A DNA stretch of 64,000 bases, from positions 124,001 through 188,000 of the forward strand of contig SWBL01000009.1 of NCBI GenBank assembly GCA_024195585.1. Reading direction: 5' to 3'. A program made the translations under genes and the position numbers. The stretch is from Aureobasidium sp. EXF-3400 (Eukaryota; Ascomycota; Dothideomycetes; Dothideales; Saccotheciaceae). This document shows, one piece after another, positions 1 through 11,321 of this stretch. Position 1 is the stretch's first letter. The number at the start of each line of letters is the position of its first letter. The notes beneath the pieces were generated by a model. It saw nothing but the letters and a program-made list of their open reading frames with translations. It was not told the DNA's origin and made no database searches.

Positions 1-426
1 GCCAGCGGTCCAGAAAGGGAGGCTCAATTCAGCGAGGAGCAAGTGAGTTGGAGAAGGCGGTGTATTGCTGCAAGCCACAGATGTGACAGCAAGACGATCA
101 GGTACCAACATCTGCTTCTGACAGTTTGAAGTGAGGATCAAGTCCTTATTCATAAAAGCACACGCTGATGTGCAAGATGAAGAAGAAATGTGCCCTCGTT
201 AATTGGAAACACGCTCCGAGGCTCTGTAAGAGCAGAAGTGGTTGGCAACACAAGCAAGGAATTCTCAACGGTCTTGGCTCGACATCATGGCGGGTAAAGG
301 CGCGGCCTGGTCAACGTCGCTGTCGCCTCGGTCATTGTCATTATCACGGAAATCTGCCTTTAACATCGTCGCAAGCATCCAACATCAATACTACAACCCT
401 GTCACGTCTATAATCCACATCGCACA
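1..426. other. Upstream region of the Rab5 gene, no gene seen
   Basis: No open frame here reads like a protein. The last 100 bases lead directly into the Rab5 start codon at 427 and probably hold its 5' leader. The left edge may contain the end of a neighbouring gene, but nothing supports one. Confidence 0.5.
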
Positions 427-1218
427 ATGAGTGACGCATCAACACCGAAGCCCAGCAGCAGCGTCAAGCTGGTCCTGCTGGGAGAGGCTGCAGTAGGAAA
501 GGTACATTGATCCAAGTCGACCATCCACCAGCCACACTCACTAACACCATGCTAGTCATCACTGGTCTTGCGCTTCGTAAACAACGACTTCCAACCCAAC
601 AAGGAACCCACCATCGGCGCCGCCTTCCTCACAAAGAAGATCTCGCTACCTGCCCGCACCATCAAGTTCGAGATCTGGGATACCGCAGGCCAGGAGCGTT
701 TCGCCTCGCTCGCTCCCATGTACTACCGCAACGCCCAAGCCGCCCTTGTCGTCTACGATCTTACCAAGCCCTCTTCATTGGTCAAGGCCCGTCACTGGGT
801 TGCCGAGCTGCAACGTCAAGCCTCGCCAGGCATCGTCATTGCCCTGGTCGGAAACAAGTTCGATCTGTGTGGTGAAGAAGGAGAGGACGTCGACGAGGAT
901 GCTGCCGCTGCCGAGACTGCTACAGGCGAGGATGAGGACGGTGCAGATGCCAGGAAAGTGAGCACGCGCGAGGCCAAGTCATATGCCGACGAGGAGAACC
1001 TACTGTTCTTCGAGACTTCTGCCAAGAACGGCACCAATGTCACTGAGGTCTTTACTGCTATCGCCAACGGTATTCCTGAGACAAGCCTCAAGGGTCCTAG
1101 AGGAGGTGCTGCTGCCGCCAGAGCTGGTGCAGGTGATGCCGCTGCTACAGGCCAGGAGTCAAGGGTCAACCTGAACAGCATCAGAGAAGCTGGCGCAAAG
1201 GAGGGCTGCGCGTGCTAG
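427..1218 (+). CDS. RAB5: Rab5-family small GTPase
   Basis: Two exons, 427-501 and 556-1218, encode 245 residues. The 54-nt intron falls right after the P-loop lysine. I see the P-loop G19-E-A-A-V-G-K25-S, the switch I stretch around T44-I-G, switch II W66-D-T-A-G-Q-E72, the NKFD base-recognition motif near residue 121, and ETSAK. The LAPMYYR stretch after switch II is typical of Rab5. The C-terminus CAC is a double-cysteine site for geranylgeranylation. An acidic, alanine-rich insert of about 25 residues follows NKFD, as in fungal Vps21/Ypt5 proteins. By family, it governs early-endosome fusion and vacuolar sorting. The start at 427 was chosen because it restores the whole P-loop upstream of the intron. 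Confidence 0.95.
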
Positions 1219-1750
1219 GTTGCTCCATTACCATTACCACTTCTGCTTTACTATGTATTGCGTTTGGGCAAATCCTGATTGCTAGTGAGCAAACCGCTGT
1301 CTCGAATTCTAAATCTGGGACCAGCCGTCGACAGAGCTCTTGCATTCATGCTCTTGGAAGTTTTGATATTTTCATGTTGGCGTTCTTTCCCGATCTGTTG
1401 CGGCACCCGGATCGTTTCTTCTTTCTTTTTGCTTCGTCTTGTTGATATCCACATCGAGTCTTGTCAGGGGGTCTTCTTTATCCCCTATCTACCCAGTTAT
1501 GCCTCTTCGAATCGATTTTATCTTTAGAGCTGACCTGCATTACACGACTGCAAGTAGGATGTGTCTTGTCCTCCCGACGTCCTGAGCTCAAACAAACCAG
1601 CTATAAAAATGCATCATGCTTTTCTGATGACAAGGATGACTGTCTGACACAAAGAATCTGCCAGCAATGAATTCTTGACTGTACAGCAATGACCCTCTAT
1701 ACACCAGAGCAACATCATTGAGCGTTAATTATCTCCAAGATGCGCAGCGG
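1219..1750. other. Convergent intergenic region
   Basis: This holds the presumed 3' UTRs of the Rab5 gene and of the small opposite-strand gene ending at 1751. It is T-rich after the Rab5 stop. I see no other feature. Confidence 0.5.
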
Positions 1751-2214
1751 CTACTCCTTTGCTGAACACATCTCTTTACTGTTGACCAGCCAGTACGCCG
1801 GCCATTCAAAAGTCTCGAATCCTTGCACCATCACCTCCTCGCCCACCTCTGTCGGCGAATCTTGCTCGGGCAACACACAAAGCAAGCACATCTTCTCAAA
1901 AGGTGTTTTATAAATCTAGAAGATTAGAGGAATCTCCATATCAAGTAAGAAGTTATATCGATATGTTATCGAGTATCAGGTAGCGAAGAATGAGGAGGCT
2001 CAGTTTTGGAAAGTTACACCCTGTACTTGTTTCCATCACAGTACTCGAGTAGACCTCCTTCCCAGCAATACATCCCTACCATACCGTATTCACTTCCCTC
2101 TACACTTCTTTTACGAATGCGGTGCATGAGTTCCTCGTTGAAGAGGACACACGTTTCAAGACAGCACGTCGTTATCGTCTTCTTTTCCCTTTTGCTCAAG
2201 GATTGTGTGAACAT
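1751..2214 (-). CDS. Small spliced gene, unknown protein
   Basis: Two minus-strand exons, 2214-2020 and 1915-1751, encode 119 residues. The 104-nt intron starts GTGTAA and ends CTCTAATCTTCTAG, with a branch site next to the acceptor. Both exons meet in phase 0, and the joined sequence reads as one aromatic, acidic protein containing YGMVGMYCWEGG and then GFETFEWPAYW. Exon 2 has clear codon-like composition and ends at TAG. I do not recognise the family. The ATG at 2214 is the longest; an in-frame ATG at 2127 would give 90 residues, and an upstream exon cannot be ruled out. There is no signal peptide or membrane segment. Function is unknown. Confidence 0.55.
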
Positions 2215-3041
2215 CCAAGAACAAATAAAACAAAATGCACAAGGAAAGGATGATATAGAAGAAAGCTAATGAAAGTCCCAGTCCCAGTCGGCGTTATGGT
2301 CTCTTCACCTCTCTTGCTCTACTCACACGTGATAGTGCAAGACAAGAATACTGCGAACGCTCGTGAGCCAGAGTAGAGAGCTTAAAAGAAAGGATGGGAA
2401 TGACTAGATAGCTCGTAAAGGTGTTGAGTAGGAGATGACAAGATTGACCGAGTTCGTTCTTTCGATCAGCATGCTTCTCTCCAGCATGCTTCTCTCTAGC
2501 ATACTTCTCTCTAGCATACTTCTCTCTAGCATACTTCTCTCTAGCATGGCTTTTGAATGTGTTTGGAATGAGAATTTTCCCGATCCTAGAATTTCCGATA
2601 TATATAGTTCTAGGCGCTGTGGAGGACATTTGACGACTCGACTATTCGTCATGTAGTATTGACCCTCTAGCTATACATTGTATTATACTAAAGATGCGAG
2701 TGGACGAGAAAGCAAGAGTGGGAATTGGAACGTTTGGCTCGTGAAATTTGCTAGCTAGTTTGTCTTGCTGATACATTTAGTCATCTCGAATGGGCTGTTA
2801 TACATTGTGTGACAATGGTGCCGCGACTTGAGTTTGGGGAAAGGCCTGGTCACAGAACGATGACAGTCGTTCTAGAGAGTCTTCTTATCATTTCCAGCGA
2901 GGGAGAAGTCGTGACGCGTGACAGGAAGAGCGGAGTAGTTGAACAATCGATAGATGAATTCTCTTTTTATGTCGTTGACTGTAACGCCAGACCGCTTGAT
3001 GAGGTGTAAAGCGTCCGCACACCTTGCTGTTTCTGTGCCGT
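2215..3041. other. Intergenic region with a minisatellite
   Basis: This separates the small gene from the end of the FIT2 gene. It contains the 15-bp tandem repeat listed separately and a CACGTG hexamer at 2326-2331, about 112 bp upstream of the small gene. An open + frame at 2809-3009 has no recognisable product. Confidence 0.5.
2468..2548. repeat. 15-bp tandem repeat, about 5.4 copies
   Basis: Units start at 2468, 2483, 2498, 2513 and 2528, with a partial sixth. The consensus is AGCATACTTCTCTCT. The first two units differ at one or two bases and the last three are identical. The unit is a multiple of three, so it stays open in several frames, but no gene model uses it. Confidence 0.95.
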
Positions 3042-4067
3042 CTATACCCCAGGCATTCCCAAAAGACTCCTGACAACAGGCACACCACGAGGAACAAAGT
3101 AAACAGCATAAATGACGCTGAAAGCGACAAGGAAGCCAGTGAACTTCTCCAACCAGGTGTGGAAGTAAGCAGCCGTCATGAGCAACATCCACCAACTCAG
3201 ACCTGCAATGCAAAGAGCAACTCTAACGCCCAGGCCCAACTCGCTGGGAACATGAACATTGCCCTTATTATCCTGAGTCTCAACAGCAGCAGTCTTGACA
3301 GCACCATCATGCATGCGGATTCTGCGGTCCTCGCGCAAACCGCTGTTCCTGAGCACATCGGGCAGAATCTCGAGCCAGAGCATAGCAGAACCAAGGATAA
3401 GGATAAAGACATGGCCACTGATATCGTGGCCGCCTCTCCAAGAGCCACCGGCAACCTTGCAGGCAGCATGAGTGAAGATTTCTCTGGCGTCGCTCATTTG
3501 GTTCTGCTTGTAGTTGTTGATGGGGTCGTCCGAGTAGATGATCTCGCATTGGCCGCCGGTCAGTCTAAAGCCGCGGTCGATGATAGGTGGACCGAAGAAC
3601 CATTGGGTAACTGCGCACCAGACGGCGGTGACAGCTGTGTAGCGGACGATGGCGCGGATGCGGCGAGGGGTGAGGGTAGGTTGGAAGCGAGGGCCCAGAG
3701 AGCTGTGGGTGAAGCAGAAGAGGAAGAAGGCGCCTGTGATCCAGACCCAGCCGATCTTGACAAAGTAGACGTTGAAGACATTGGACTTGAGAGCGAAGTA
3801 CGAGGGTGCTTGTGAGGGAGGGTGGGACTGCAGGATGCCGCTGTAAGGTGTGTTACGCGTCTTGCTGTTCAGGACACTGAACAAGGATCCCAGCACCAGG
3901 GTGAAGGGGTAGATGGCCAGCAGGATGCTCTCGAGAAAGGTGGGATACCATGGTGACGATGGCGCCTTCTTAAGGCTGTTCATGTTGATGTTCGAAGATG
4001 AGGGCGATGAAGCCTGAGGCAGTGAAGATACTGGCACCTCTGCCTTGAAGCGATTTCGGGTCGACAT
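3042..4067 (-). CDS. SCS3: FIT family protein (FIT2/Scs3), ER acyl-CoA diphosphatase
   Basis: A single exon of 341 residues. The ATG at 4067 was chosen; an upstream in-frame extension to 4178 is basic and unlike the family. About six membrane segments are visible. The family signature G-H214-D-I-S-G-H219 lies near residue 214 and the second conserved histidine is in YFH303TWLEK; these match the two histidines required by FIT2 enzymes. FIT proteins sit in the ER membrane, cleave acyl-CoA, and are needed for lipid-droplet budding and normal phospholipid balance. A TTACGTCA bZIP-type octamer lies about 96 bp upstream of the start. It is isolated, with more than 3 kb to the next upstream gene. 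Confidence 0.94.
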   Translation of the reverse strand: MSTRNRFKAEVPVSSLPQASSPSSSNINMNSLKKAPSSPWYPTFLESILLAIYPFTLVLGSLFSVLNSKTRNTPYSGILQSHPPSQAPSYFALKSNVFNVYFVKIGWVWITGAFFLFCFTHSSLGPRFQPTLTPRRIRAIVRYTAVTAVWCAVTQWFFGPPIIDRGFRLTGGQCEIIYSDDPINNYKQNQMSDAREIFTHAACKVAGGSWRGGHDISGHVFILILGSAMLWLEILPDVLRNSGLREDRRIRMHDGAVKTAAVETQDNKGNVHVPSELGLGVRVALCIAGLSWWMLLMTAAYFHTWLEKFTGFLVAFSVIYAVYFVPRGVPVVRSLLGMPGV

Positions 4068-7000
4068 GACGCGTAGAATGTGTATGGGTAAAAGGATGCG
4101 TAGGTTTGGAGCTTTGTTGTCGCGAAAAGAAGACTTGAGTCCACGTTTTGCGCGTGTGCCAGTTACGTCACTTTTCATCCATCATCACTACCAACATTTA
4201 CGTCTTGCTTGTCTCATACCTGTCTTTTCACCTACTGCGTGAACTCAAAACATCGAGAGTCTATACACGACATCTCATATAGTACGACTGGTCTCAGAGT
4301 AAAGAATATGTTGCGTTGTGCTAATTTCGCTGGTTAAGTCAAGACTAAATGGTTGTTGCTATGCTGTTTTGGAGACAGGTTACAAAATGCGTGCTCAGAG
4401 CGGAAGCAACGACAGTCCACCTCAGACATGTGCGATTCATACCATATAGTGTTGCTTTGGTGATACCATTTAATAAGAGGGTCCTGATCTGTACATTGGC
4501 TAGTAAAACCTCTTTTGAGTCTCGAAAAAGCATGTTATCAGGAGCACCCTGGCTATATCAATCTCCAACCTGTGACTACACTTAAGCTACCGCGACTCCG
4601 TAAAGGATTGAAAAGGTCTGTCCAAGGTTGCTCTGCAGATCAAGCAATATCGTGTTATTGTTCACACTTTCGAACATACAATCATGTGAATGCAGTCATA
4701 CGGTTGATTGTGTTGCAGGCCATCTAAGAAAGATGTCGGACTGTAAGCGTGTCGAGGGACCTCCAATGATACCACACATCCACATGTTCTGAAAGCATGG
4801 GAAGTGCACATCTCGAAGAGAGCTGATTATTTAAGATACGCGATAGACGCATGGTGATCATATCATAATCCTATCCGTCAGTGGCCTTATAGCTCGCTCC
4901 TGTCTGAAGTTCTCTAGAAATCCGGCGCCGGAAGGAAGTATTGATCGTCGTGTGCTATCGAATCCACTAGAACCCGACGATTGGTATGCTGAAGACCAAG
5001 TGGGTTGAGATCATCGGTCAAGTGCTGCCTGGATATCGCGGCTGCCGAGAAGCAGATCTCAAGTGTGGCTCAGTCGCGCAATCGCAGTTTTTGACTTTTA
5101 CCACCTTGGCAATAATGTGGGTTGAGTTCAAGATAGGTGTCGAGTTCGCATATGCAGGGAGGCTTGCGAACCTGCCAATCGTGGACGTTTCCCGAAGGAT
5201 CAGCTCCTGACGATCAGAAATGTTCCGTGGAGGCATTTTTTGAGGACAGGAAAAAAGTCTCTCAAGGGACAAAATATCGCACCTTACCCTGTCTGAATTC
5301 CGTAATCGTATCATACCTATAGTGCCCTATTCACAATTCGTGCGAGCCGACGTGCAAGCTGAGAATCGTAGGAGACGACTCTGGACTTTCTTTCCCCTGA
5401 GGTTCCTGAATACAGACGAGACAATCCAACGTTCGAACACCAGGCTGGAACCGTCTGACATGAATGTTCACACAGATAGGCAACGTCCTAATGCAAGGCA
5501 AATGAGCATTGATTTGAGAAAGGACACCAGAAATTGCGATCCAGGCTCTTACTGCAGAGACACTCGCGGCCTTTGTGACTTTGTACGACGAACTTTGGCT
5601 TCTTCCGGCTTCGCCCAAGGAATCCTGAGGCCTCAATCGCCAAAGTTTAACCCCGCTCGTCAGAACCGCGAGTAGTAACGTAAGCCAGATGTTACTTAAC
5701 CGGCAGCCGAACGACTCTGTGGATGATCGCGGAGTGCTATGCCGAAGTCGCGAGGCAGCGAGAAGTAGGGAAAAAAGATGCCAGAAATCGCGAAAGACAG
5801 CGATCTCGGATCCACCGTGCCAGCTCAGACTCAGAGTGACGTGGGTGACCAAGTGGGTTTGTGCACCGTGCCATGTTATCTTTATGGGGAGCGTTAGATG
5901 GAGGAATTGTCGGCGGCGGCGGGGAGCTCGGGGCAAGTGTTTACAAAGAATCTCTCGATCGCGATGCTGACGCAAGATTGCGATATCGCAGGCACTGTAC
6001 ACCCAATCTCAGACCCTGTACACTGCCACTAGCATCGAGAGCAAGCCTACATATCAGTGGCAGCAAACAAGGGCGTGTGCTCCATGAGACTGCGATTTGG
6101 CAATAGATATCGAGAGATCGGCTCGGGATAAGGATGACGCTTTCGGGAGTGGGGTTCTCGGGGAGCGGATGTGGTGATTTAACATGGACTAAGCTCGAAG
6201 CGGAAGGGATACGACAATCGGAGACATGTGCTGTGCCTGATTTCGCAAATGGCGACTCACGAGGCTTCGCCGTTCAGCGGCCACGGGGAACAAGTGGGAA
6301 AGCAGCAGAATAATCTTCGTTCAGAGTGTGTGGCAGAACAGCTGTCCTGAAGAAGGGTCTCGGTAGCTAGGCACGGGAGAGTTGTTGGTAAGTACCTTTG
6401 TACATGGGGGTTATCATCAGACTTGTCGTGTCTGGACTCGACAAGGGATTATTAGTTTGGAAGGGAGGCCATGCGCCCTAGATTTGCTAGGCGGAGCGGG
6501 AATCAATGAACGAGGCGTTTCCTAGCCGCAGGTCCCACACTGCCACAGGAGGGCGCATTGCGTGCCTCAGATCCCTGCGTGAGTGTTTTTTGTTTGTGAA
6601 GTGATGTGAGAGAGAGACAGAATTGAGCAGGACAATGGATGTGTTTATTGTCAATACAAGAGAACAAAAGGAAAGCACAGGGGGAAACAGGCACAAAAGG
6701 AGGGAAATGGTGGTGAGATAAGATCAGGAAGGCACGTTTCGGAGGCTTTGTCTCGTAGGAGGTAGCTGATTGGGCTGGCCGGTCGCTCTCCACCCAGCAA
6801 GCGGGGGATCCGCTAGCCTTCGGTCTCTTGACCAACTTGCTACCACCTTGTTTCTTAACACTGCTCCTTTCATCTGACTCTGACTCTCTTCAACATCTTC
6901 TCACTCACCAACCGACTCACATCCCATTGAAGCCTGCTTTGAACTCCTCACAGCATCCAACCCCTCGACGTCGACCGCTCTCGCAATCACACCACTCCCG

Positions 7001-7146
7001 ATCCCCATTCCTGCCGCCTTGCCGATCCACCGTCGCTCCTTGTTGTTGAGGCTGTGCAACCGACAATCTCCAGAAAAAAGTCTCGGGACTACAACAGCTA
7101 TCAACTCCAAGCAGTATACCATCGCTGCACATCAACTCACTCCACA
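4068..7146. other. Long gene-poor region with divergent promoters
   Basis: Three kilobases lie between FIT2 (-) and the zinc-finger gene (+). Part of 4250-5000 looks AT-richer than the rest. Open frames such as the minus frame 5331-6002 do not read like proteins. A short hairpin (CTTGTCG at 6422-6428 with CGACAAG at 6439-6445) is present. The 300 bases before 7147 are pyrimidine-rich and look like a leader or promoter. I see no transposon ends. Confidence 0.45.
4163..4170 (-). promoter_or_regulatory. bZIP/CRE-like octamer TGACGTAA
   Basis: TGACGTAA on the minus strand lies about 96 bp upstream of the FIT2 start, in the gene's orientation. Such sites are bound by ATF/CREB-type bZIP factors. 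It is a sequence match only, and about two are expected by chance in 64 kb. Confidence 0.3.
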
Positions 7147-8380
7147 ATGCCTGTCGCAAGGGTATGTCGGCCGCTCGAGCGTCGAGTAGCCGCCAGCTGA
7201 CCCACAATCCAACAGGAAACACCGCACCGTGCCTCTGTCTCTGGCAGTCTGCCATCACGCAACTCGTACTCTCGTTCGCACAACACTCCGTCGATGCTTG
7301 GTTCCTCTTACAACCCCACTCACCGTGTTACCCGCCGCAAGAGTACCACCCTCAGCGCTGCCACCTCCGCCCAAGCAATCTCCCAAGCCATCAACATCGA
7401 CCAAACCAATGCTGCCCGCAAGTCCATCTCTTCACGCAATGCTCTTGGTTCCATCAGCCAGGCCAGTTATCCTTCTCCTCCCAGCAGCTTGCCTCAGGGC
7501 GACAAATTGGCCGAAGACAAGAAGATCAAGGCTCGTCGCGGCAGCGATGGTTCCGTCTTGACAAAGAAGAAGTCGGCTGCTGGTGAGCTGAAGTGCGAAA
7601 CCTGCGGCAAGGGCTACAAGCACAGCAGTTGTCTGACAAAACATCTGTGAGTTTGGCTGCCATACTTACCTACTCTGTGGGCCTCTTACTAATCGTCCTT
7701 GTAGCTGGGAACACACTCCAGAATGGCAGTACACCTCCAAACTCCTCATTTCCAAGCATCAGCAGGTCCAGTTGCTCGAAGCCGCCTCGGTTCTTCTCGC
7801 CATGAACGGAGATGCCACTCCTGGAGATAGCAAACTTGGCGACAGCGACAACTCGTCTGCATCGCCTGCCGCTTCAGGCTCCGACTCCAGAGAAGACGAT
7901 ATCAGCTCGGCCGAGACGACGCCTCCTCCTCACGGCGAGCACCCCTTCGGACACAACAAGCGCTACAGCAATGCCAGCAGCCTTGTATCGCGCTCATACC
8001 AGTCTGAATTCTCCGCTCGCCCTGAATCTTCTCATGCCCGCCACTGGAGCACTTCAAGCAGCAGGCCCATCACTGCTGCTAGCTCGCTTGCCCAGAGCTA
8101 CCCCGACGAGGATCAGGCAGACCTCGCCGCTGCAGTTGGCTTACTCAGCTGCAGCTATGGCACCCCCACTTATGGCCCCACCAGCCTAGGCCAAGACGTG
8201 CCTCCCGTTCCTCCTCTTCCTGCAAGATACCAGAACTCGTACCAGCCAAGTTCCTTGGCGAACGCTCACCAATTCCGCGAGGACGTCGATATGGAAGAGG
8301 AATCCTACTCGGATGACGACGACGAAACCAGTAGAGCCGACGAAGCTGATGACGGTGTTTTTGGTACAATGGAAGAGTGA
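7147..8380 (+). CDS. Fungal C2H2 zinc-finger protein
   Basis: Three exons, 7147-7161, 7216-7646 and 7705-8380, encode 373 residues. The first exon is only five codons. A single C2H2 finger uses C132, C135, H148 and H152, with spacing C-x2-C-x12-H-x3-H. The second intron, with a TACTAAT branch site, splits the finger between its two histidines. After the finger comes a conserved stretch (WEHTPEWQYTSKLLISKHQQ) found in a Pezizomycotina-wide family of uncharacterised regulators. The N-terminal third is Ser/Thr-rich and basic. The C-terminus is acidic (YSDDDDE), possibly an activation region. It is probably a nuclear DNA- or RNA-binding regulator; targets are unknown. Confidence 0.9.
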
Positions 8381-9478
8381 TTCAAACACCTCTCTTCTTT
8401 TCTGTTTTCGCGCCATTGGTCGGATTTTGGTTCCTCCAGTGTCCAGGAAACCACACGATTATTTTTGCTGTCTCTTTTAGCGTCTTCTTTTTCCAAATCG
8501 GCTTAGACCTCCGCAAGGCCGCTCTTCTGGCACCGATGAGTGGGAGTCAAGACGTCCCACGAGGTTGAAGTCATTTGAGCCTACCCTTGCGTTTGAGCCG
8601 GCCAACCATTCAAACCACCTCCACACTCGCTCTAACCTGGGTTCCTCCTACCAACCTCTTGCTAATGCCTTCATGTCCCTTGTACTTTTTCTTATCTTTG
8701 TTTCTCAACCCGCTGAAGGAGAGGTTACAGGCTTTTTCTTTGTCACCATGAGCATCTTTTCTTCTTTTTACTTTGTCATCTCTTTTCTTCGAAACGATAT
8801 GAATATGCATGAAAAGAACCGAGAAAGGACATCTATCGTAGCAGCAGCAAGCATCGGCGGGCACTGTTATTCGATAGGCATATATGATGAACTTCAAGAA
8901 ATCCAGAATCCGTTCTGAAACCAGTACTCTTTTCTCCAACAATGTGATAGGTCCAATGGGAACGATAGTCCACACGATGGTGTTGAGTTGGGTGTGAGAT
9001 TGGTAGGAAGGAGAGATTTAGAGCAAGTGGGACAAGCTCCCCTTTAGCTACTGGAGCTCTTGATTTGATCAACCATTGAACCCGATCTGATCCAAAAAGC
9101 AAAGAGCTCTCAGCTCCCTGTCTCCGTAAAACAACCGTGATGAAGTTGATCGTCATGACCAGCACGGGCCTTTGTGAGCGCCCTTTCTCTCCACAACTCC
9201 AGTCTGTCAAGCATTCTGGCTCCCGCAAAAAGCAAACATGCAAGCAGAGCCTCATAGATCCAACTTCAGTGGGTCAATCTAAGCGATCTACATTCTTGCT
9301 GGACTTCTTCTCGTGAATCACGCGAACTGCTTGAATCAATTATCATCTTTCCACTTATCCAAAGTTTTCAGTATTGTCTATCCAAGGACTCTCGGACAAG
9401 GAAAGAACGGAATTATATTCTTTCACCATTCCATATTTTAGATTAGTCCGCCTGTTCCTCTGCTGGGTTACCAAGATC
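8381..9478. other. Intergenic region
   Basis: This holds the 3' end of the zinc-finger gene and the promoter of the Nudix gene. A 59-codon ATG frame at 9139-9315 is open but unrecognised, and I do not call it. Nothing else is seen. Confidence 0.5.
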
Positions 9479-10317
9479 ATGCCTCGTTCAAGACAGATAC
9501 AGGCTAGTTCACCTGTGGACAAGTATTTTCCCAGCGACAGTTTGGTAATAGGTAAGACTAACCTCTTATATATTTCTCCTTCCCCGGGTATACACATCAA
9601 TTTCATATCCCCTTACCTTTGCTTTCCTCACTCAGATATATCCAAAATTCCGTCAGTCCACAACAAGTATTCTAACAATTTTCTCCAGGCGCCGGAGTCA
9701 CAATATTCCACCTCGCCACCTCTCGCATCGTAATCTGCAAAGACACACGCAATGGCGTTTTCTTTCTTCCCAAAGGCCGCAAAGACGCCAGCGAAGAAAC
9801 AACTATTACAGCAATCAGAGAAGGATACGAGGAATCTGGGTATAGGTGTAGGTTGTTGCCTTTACCTGTTCCACATTTGCAACCTAGTCCCACCACACTG
9901 AATGGAAATGGCACAGAGCAAAGTAGGTGGGTGATAGAACCTCTTGCGACTAGGATGATGCCGGTGGCGAGAGAATATCAGTATTTGCTTTTTTGGTATG
10001 CGGCGGAGACTATTTCGGAGGATGAGGAGAAGGCTTTGAATACTGCTGTTTCTGGCGATGGGTTTATCAAACCAGAAACTTTTCCTGAGAATATGACGTT
10101 GAAGCAGAGGGAAGCATTGGATACGAGGGAGCAGGGAATCTATGAGCCAAAAAGACACGAAGGTACTGGTGTTGATGAAGATGAAGCTTTTTATGTGGGA
10201 ATGCTTGTGGGAGTTGAAGAGGCGGTGAGGTTGTTGGGTGGGACTAGTGCTGATGTTGTTAGGAGGGCTTGGGAGGGTGTTTGTTTGAGGAGGAAGATGG
10301 AGGAGAAGATGAAATAA
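9479..10317 (+). CDS. Nudix hydrolase family protein
   Basis: Two exons, 9479-9551 and 9689-10317, encode 233 residues. The 137-nt intron ends TTCTCCAG and is in phase 1. The Nudix box is complete from G54 to Y76: G-x5-E-x7-R-E-G-Y-E-E-S-G-Y. The upstream strand GAGVTIF and FFLPKGR match the Nudix fold. Nudix enzymes hydrolyse nucleoside-diphosphate derivatives such as capped RNA, ADP-ribose or diphosphoinositol phosphates. The LPKG entry into the box occurs in several subfamilies, so I cannot name the substrate. The C-terminal 80 residues are charged, ending in lysines. The ankyrin gene follows on the same strand after about 155 bp. Confidence 0.9.
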
Positions 10318-10472
10318 GAGTTATGGTGTATCTTTATGGTATGAGGAGTCAGTGGGACCATTGATTGAGGTCTCAAACTAGGTGAGCATAAATTCTGTAT
10401 ATCCTTTTCAGTCTTCTGAGCGAAGGATTTTTACGCTAGATTGCGACCCTGATCCTTCGTCAGAATGGACTG

Positions 10473-11321
10473 ATGATCGTTCGTCTATCCAACACCATAC
10501 CTACCACAAACAACCACTCATACATCTTGCCCCCAATGATATCTGGACTCGAAGACTCGCTCCTGAGTGTTGCTTCAGCTGGAGACGTTGCTCAGATGAG
10601 AGCTCTACTCACCACCCGCCAAGAGCCGCCATCAGAAGAAACCATCCAAAATGCTCTCACTGCAGCTATAAAAAGCTCTCACTTGGACATTCTCAAGCTC
10701 ATATTGGATAAATACCCATCGATCTCTCTGAACGAGGAAATTGTCCGAGCTGCAGTCAACACAGGCTCAATCTCCATCTTCGAAACCCTGCTTGCCCGCG
10801 ATCCTTCCATAATCAACATGCAATTCGATAGGCGTGGAACACCTCTCATTGTAGCCTGCATGGGTCGGCAGAAAGCCGAGTACCTCGAATTTCTTCTTAG
10901 AGCCGGTGCCGATCCGAATCAGGATCCAGATGCTGCTGCTTTTCCGCTCGCACTGGTTGCAGCACTGTATTCTGATCCTGCTGTGGTTGATCTGCTGCTA
11001 CGGTATGGTGCTCGTCTGAAGCACTCAGGGTGTCTTGCTGCTGCTGCACGGCGTGGGAATGAGACTATGCTTCTTCGACTCTTTGATCGTGGTGCTTGTC
11101 TGGAAGATGATGCTCCTGATATATCGACCGAAACCTCGCCTCTTAATATCGCTGTCAGGTCTGGACACCTTGGCGTAGTCAGGATCTTACTCCAGTATGG
11201 TGCTGATACAAATACTACGGATGCTAGTGGAGCCACTGTTATCGATGTTGTCAGGCAGATGAGAGCCGATGGGAAGGATGTGCCAGAGATGTCTGAGATT
11301 CTGGGAGAGGATTCGGGATAA
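10473..11321 (+). CDS. Ankyrin-repeat protein
   Basis: A single exon of 282 residues. At least five degenerate ankyrin repeats are visible, with signatures such as GTPLIVAC, LLRAGADPN, DLLLRYGA, SPLNIAVRSGHLGVV and ILLQYGADTN. No catalytic domain is attached. It is probably a cytosolic or nuclear binding scaffold with an unknown partner. An in-frame ATG at 10536 would remove 21 residues that do not resemble ankyrin sequence and may be the true start. A two-codon upstream frame (ATG GAC TGA) ends exactly where the 10473 ATG begins. The gene converges with the coiled-coil gene, with about 400 bp between stops. Confidence 0.8.
   Translation: MIVRLSNTIPTTNNHSYILPPMISGLEDSLLSVASAGDVAQMRALLTTRQEPPSEETIQNALTAAIKSSHLDILKLILDKYPSISLNEEIVRAAVNTGSISIFETLLARDPSIINMQFDRRGTPLIVACMGRQKAEYLEFLLRAGADPNQDPDAAAFPLALVAALYSDPAVVDLLLRYGARLKHSGCLAAAARRGNETMLLRLFDRGACLEDDAPDISTETSPLNIAVRSGHLGVVRILLQYGADTNTTDASGATVIDVVRQMRADGKDVPEMSEILGEDSG

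Noticed and set aside
5331..6002. 223-codon minus frame in the gene-poor region
   Set aside because: The translation is low in structure, has no domain signature and no supporting splice or promoter features.
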